Of a DNA stretch of 64,000 nucleotides, positions 59,201-64,000 are shown in pieces. Source of the DNA: Paraphysomonas bandaiensis (taxonomy: Eukaryota > Chrysophyceae). The translations under genes and the position numbers were made by a program. The notes below the pieces were generated by a model. The model was not told the DNA's origin and did not search any database. It was given only the letters and a program-made list of their open reading frames with translations. The number at the start of each line of letters is the position of its first letter. Positions within the stretch are counted from its first letter, which is position 1. The stretch spans positions 124,001-188,000 of the forward strand of contig CBFFRP010000645.1 of assembly GCA_965644295.1 (NCBI GenBank), given 5' to 3'.

Positions 59201-62200
59201 CCACAACTACACCACATTACATAGACACAACATATATCCATACAGGTACACATACCGGATGACCACACAATCAATGTGCGGTAGCTCATAATCAACCATC
59301 ACGACAAGTGCTGACAGTACGGGTTATCCCATTCATGGCCTATCTCTCGCAATATGCCCACGACCATACCTATGAAACAATACATACCATTATAAACACA
59401 TGCACGCAAACATATATAACCCAAACCACAAAATAATAATACATACATGGCACACAACTATAGCATCAGACTAGGGTTATTTAAGACTATCATCATATTC
59501 GAAAATCGATTGAAACGTCCTTGAATAAGTATCATGTGCTACGATGATTGGTATGCCATGCCCACAACTACACCACATTACATAGACACAACAGATATCC
59601 ATACAGGTACACATACCGGATGACCACACAATCAATGTGCGGTAGCTCATAATCAACCATCACGACAAGTGCTGACAGTACGGGTTATCCCATTCATGGC
59701 CTATCTCTCGCAATATGCCCACGACCATACCTATGAAACAATACATACCATTATAAACACATGCACGCAAACATATATAACCCAAACCACAAAATAATAA
59801 TACATACATGGCACACAACTATAGCATCAGACTAGGGTTATTTAAGACTATCATCATATTCGAAAATCGATTGAAACGTCCTTGAATAAGTATCATGTGC
59901 TACGATGATTGGTATGCCATGCCCACAACTACACCACATTACATAGACACAACATATATCCATACAGGTACACATACCGGATGACCACACAATCAATGTG
60001 CGGTAGCTCATAATCAACCATCACGACAAGTGCTGACAGTACGGGTTATCCCATTCATGGCCTATCTCTCGCAATATGCCCACGACCATACCTATGAAAC
60101 AATACATACCATTATAAACACATGCACGCAAACATATATAACCCAAACCACAAAATAATAATACATACATGGCACACAACTATAGCATCAGACTAGGGTT
60201 ATTTAAGACTATCATCATATTCGAAAATCGATTGAAACGTCCTTGAATAAGTATCATGTGCTACGATGATTGGTATGCCATGCCCACAACTACACCACAT
60301 TACATAGACACAACATATATCCATACAGGTACACATACCGGATGACCACACAATCAATGTGCGGTAGCTCATAATCAACCATCACGACAAGTGCTGACAG
60401 TACGGGTTATCCCATTCATGGCCTATCTCTCGCAATATGCCCACGACCATACCTATGAAACAATACATACCATTATAAACACATGCACGCAAACATATAT
60501 AACCCAAACCACAAAATAATAATACATACATGGCACACAACTATAGCATCAGACTAGGGTTATTTAAGACTATCATCATATTCGAAAATCGATTGAAACG
60601 TCCTTGAATAAGTATCATGTGCTACGATGATTGGTATGCCATGCCCACAACTACACCACATTACATAGACACAACATATATCCATACAGGTACACATACC
60701 GGATGACCACACAATCAATGTGCGGTAGCTCATAATCAACCATCACGACAAGTGCTGACAGTACGGGTTATCCCATTCATGGCCTATCTCTCGCAATATG
60801 CCCACGACCATACCTATGAAACAATACATACCATTATAAACACATGCACGCAAACATATATAACCCAAACCACAAAATAATAATACATACATGGCACACA
60901 ACTATAGCATCAGACTAGGGTTATTTAAGACTATCATCATATTCGAAAATCGATTGAAACGTCCTTGAATAAGTATCATGTGCTACGATGATTGGTATGC
61001 CATGCCCACAACTACACCACATTACATAGACACAACATATATCCATACAGGTACACATACCGGATGACCACACAATCAATGTGCGGTAGCTCATAATCAA
61101 CCATCACGACAAGTGCTGACAGTACGGGTTATCCCATTCATGGCCTATCTCTCGCAATATGCCCACGACCATACCTATGAAACAATACATACCATTATAA
61201 ACACATGCACGCAAACATATATAACCCAAACCACAAAATAATAATACATACATGGCACACAACTATAGCATCAGACTAGGGTTATTTAAGACTATCATCA
61301 TATTCGAAAATCGATTGAAACGTCCTTGAATAAGTATCATGTGCTACGATGATTGGTATGCCATGCCCACAACTACACCACATTACATAGACACAACATA
61401 TATCCATACAGGTACACATACCGGATGACCACACAATCAATGTGCGGTAGCTCATAATCAACCATCACGACAAGTGCTGACAGTACGGGTTATCCCATTC
61501 ATGGCCTATCTCTCGCAATATGCCCACGACCATACCTATGAAACAATACATACCATTATAAACACATGCACGCAAACATATATAACCCAAACCACAAAAT
61601 AATAATACATACATGGCACACAACTATAGCATCAGACTAGGGTTATTTAAGACTATCATCATATTCGAAAATCGATTGAAACGTCCTTGAATAAGTATCA
61701 TGTGCTACGATGATTGGTATGCCATGCCCACAACTACACCACATTACATAGACACAACATATATCCATACAGGTACACATACCGGATGACCACACAATCA
61801 ATGTGCGGTAGCTCATAATCAACCATCACGACAAGTGCTGACAGTACGGGTTATCCCATTCATGGCCTATCTCTCGCAATATGCCCACGACCATACCTAT
61901 GAAACAATACATACCATTATAAACACATGCACGCAAACATATATAACCCAAACCACAAAATAATAATACACATGGCACACAACTATAGCATCAGACTAGG
62001 GTTATTTAAGACTATCATCATATTCGAAAATCGATTGAAACGTCCTTGAATAAGTATCATGTGCTACGATGATTGGTATGCCATGCCCACAACTACACCA
62101 CATTACATAGACACAACATATATCCATACAGGTACACATACCGGATGACCACACAATCAACGTGCGGTAGCTCATAATCAACCATCACGACAAGTGCTGA

Positions 62201-64000
62201 CAGTACGGGTTATCCCATTCATGGCCTATCTCTCGCAATATGCCCACGACCATACCTATGAAACAATACATACCATTATAAACACATGCACGCAAACATA
62301 TATAACCCAAACCACAAAATAATAATACATACATGGCACACAACTATAGCATCAGACTAGGGTTATTTAAGACTATCATCATATTCGAAAATCGATTGAA
62401 ACGTCCTTGAATAAGTATCATGTGCTACGATGATTGGTATGCCATGCCCACAACTACACCACATTACATAGACACAACATATATCCATACAGGTACACAT
62501 ACCGGATGACCACACAATCAATGTGCGGTAGCTCATAATCAACCATCACGACAAGTGCTGACAGTACGGGTTATCCCATTCATGGCCTATCTCTCGCAAT
62601 ATGCCCACGACCATACCTATGAAACAATACATACCATTATAAACACATGCACGCAAACATATATAACCCAAACCACAAAATAATAATACATACATGGCAC
62701 ACAACTATAGCATCAGACTAGGGTTATTTAAGACTATCATCATATTCGAAAATCGATTGAAACGTCCTTGAATAAGTATCATGTGCTACGATGATTGGTA
62801 TGCCATGCCCACAACTACACCACATTACATAGACACAACATATATCCATACAGGTACACATACCGGATGACCACACAATCAATGTGCGGTAGCTCATAAT
62901 CAACCATCACGACAAGTGCTGACAGTACGGGTTATCCCATTCATGGCCTATCTCTCGCAATATGCCCACGACCATACCTATGAAACAATACATACCATTA
63001 TAAACACATGCACGCAAACATATATAACCCAAACCACAAAATAATAATACATACATGGCACACAACTATAGCATCAGACTAGGGTTATTTAAGACTATCA
63101 TCATATTCGAAAATCGATTGAAACGTCCTTGAATAAGTATCATGTGCTACGATGATTGGTATGCCATGCCCACAACTACACCACATTACATAGACACAAC
63201 ATATATCCATACAGGTACACATACCGGATGACCACACAATCAATGTGCGGTAGCTCATAATCAACCATCACGACAAGTGCTGACAGTACGGGTTATCCCA
63301 TTCATGGCCTATCTCTCGCAATATGCCCACGACCATACCTATGAAACAATACATACCATTATAAACACATATAATCAACCATCACGACAAGTGCTGACAG
63401 TACGGGTTATCCCATTCATGGCCTATCTCTCGCAATATGCCTACGACCATACCTATGAAACAATACATACCATTATAAACACATGCACGCAAAACACATA
63501 TAACCCAAACCACAAAATAATAATACATACATGGCACACAACTATAGCATCAGACTAGGGTTATTTAAGACTATCATCATATTCGAAAATCGATTGAAAC
63601 GTCCTTGAATAAGTATCATGTGCTACGATGATTGGTATGCCATGCCCACAACTACACCACATTACATAGACACAACATATATCCATACAGGTACACATAC
63701 CGGATGACCACACAATCAATGTGCGGTAGCTCATAATCAACCATCACGACAAGTGCTGACAGTACGGGTTATCCCATTCATGGCCTATCTCTCGCAATAT
63801 GCCCACGACCATACCTATGAAACAATACATACCATTATAAACACATGCACGCAAACATATATAACCCAAACCACAAAATAATAATACATACATGGCACAC
63901 AACTATAGCATCAGACTAGGGTTATTTAAGACTATCATCATATTCGAAAATCTGATTGAAACGTCCTTGAATAAGTATCATGTGCTACGATGATTGGTAT
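50266..64000. repeat. 361-bp satellite DNA, about 38 tandem units, continuing past the window
   Basis: The phrase AAGTGCTGACAGTACGGG recurs every 361 bp from 50281 (50642, 51003, 51364, 51725, 52086 and on). Units are nearly identical; diagnostic variants include CATATAAAACCC versus CATATATAACCC and ACAGATATCC versus ACATATATCC, which cluster in neighbouring units. One unit lacks 4 bp near 61970. No coding potential. It abuts the rearranged retrotransposon fragments on its left. Confidence 0.98.
63275..63388. repeat. Truncated satellite monomer
   Basis: This unit is 114 bp long, not 361. It runs from AAGTGCTGAC to ATAAACACAT, then joins directly to ATAATCAACC of the next unit, an internal loss of 247 bp. 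The following unit carries a 1-bp longer variant (CAAAACACATATAACCC). Confidence 0.93.

Noticed and set aside
50266-64000. Satellite as a CRISPR-like or gene array
   Set aside because: Direct units are 361 bp with no unique spacers, and no conserved ORF runs through the monomer.

Overview
This is nuclear DNA of a unicellular eukaryote (protist). The protein-coding genes carry short GT-AG introns, mostly 44-290 nt, with donors such as GTATGT or GTAAG and acceptors ending TAG or CAG, plus one GC-AG intron. There are no operons or bacterial signals, and intergenic DNA is AT-rich and full of CATA/GTAT-type simple repeats. The lineage cannot be named from sequence alone. A CHASE-type hybrid histidine kinase, a PH-kinase-EF-hand protein and the cyclophilin subtype rule out a typical animal and lean weakly toward a SAR-type protist or another non-animal, non-fungal lineage.

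Layout. 1-2055 (-) is the 5' part of a copia-type retrotransposon cut by the window edge. 3.5-36.2 kb is the host gene region. It holds an FHA plus bestrophin-like membrane protein (-), a cyclophilin (-, 3 exons), a METTL21-like methyltransferase (+), a PH/protein kinase/EF-hand protein (-, 5 exons), a UPF3-like nonsense-mediated-decay factor (-, 8 exons), a WW-domain acidic protein (-), a CHASE/histidine-kinase/receiver hybrid (+, 2 exons) and a dimethylglycine/sarcosine dehydrogenase-family enzyme (-, 10 exons, 895 aa). I reassembled the spliced genes exon by exon. For the cyclophilin, kinase, UPF3, histidine kinase and dehydrogenase the summed exon lengths are divisible by three and junction codons rebuild family motifs. 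Long tetranucleotide arrays (about 0.5-1.5 kb) sit 80-200 bp upstream of three of these start codons.

The second intron of the dehydrogenase gene is 4741 nt and almost entirely a roughly 51-bp minisatellite. On the coding strand each unit has a copy of the gene's own 5' splice site, and most units also look like a complete 47-nt GT...AG mini-intron plus 4 nt. It is the most unusual structure in the window.

38.7-50.1 kb is a nested retrotransposon block. A decayed copia element (-) is split by a young, intact Ty3/gypsy-like element (+) with 1059-bp LTRs that look identical, a 4-bp target-site duplication, gag and pol in the same frame separated by one TGA, and an antisense SET-domain-like ORF inside each LTR. 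From about 50.27 kb to the window end there is a near-homogeneous 361-bp satellite (about 38 units), which suggests heterochromatin or a centromere-like region.

No tRNA, rRNA or CRISPR was recognised. The very long ORFs that run through the simple repeats are artefacts.
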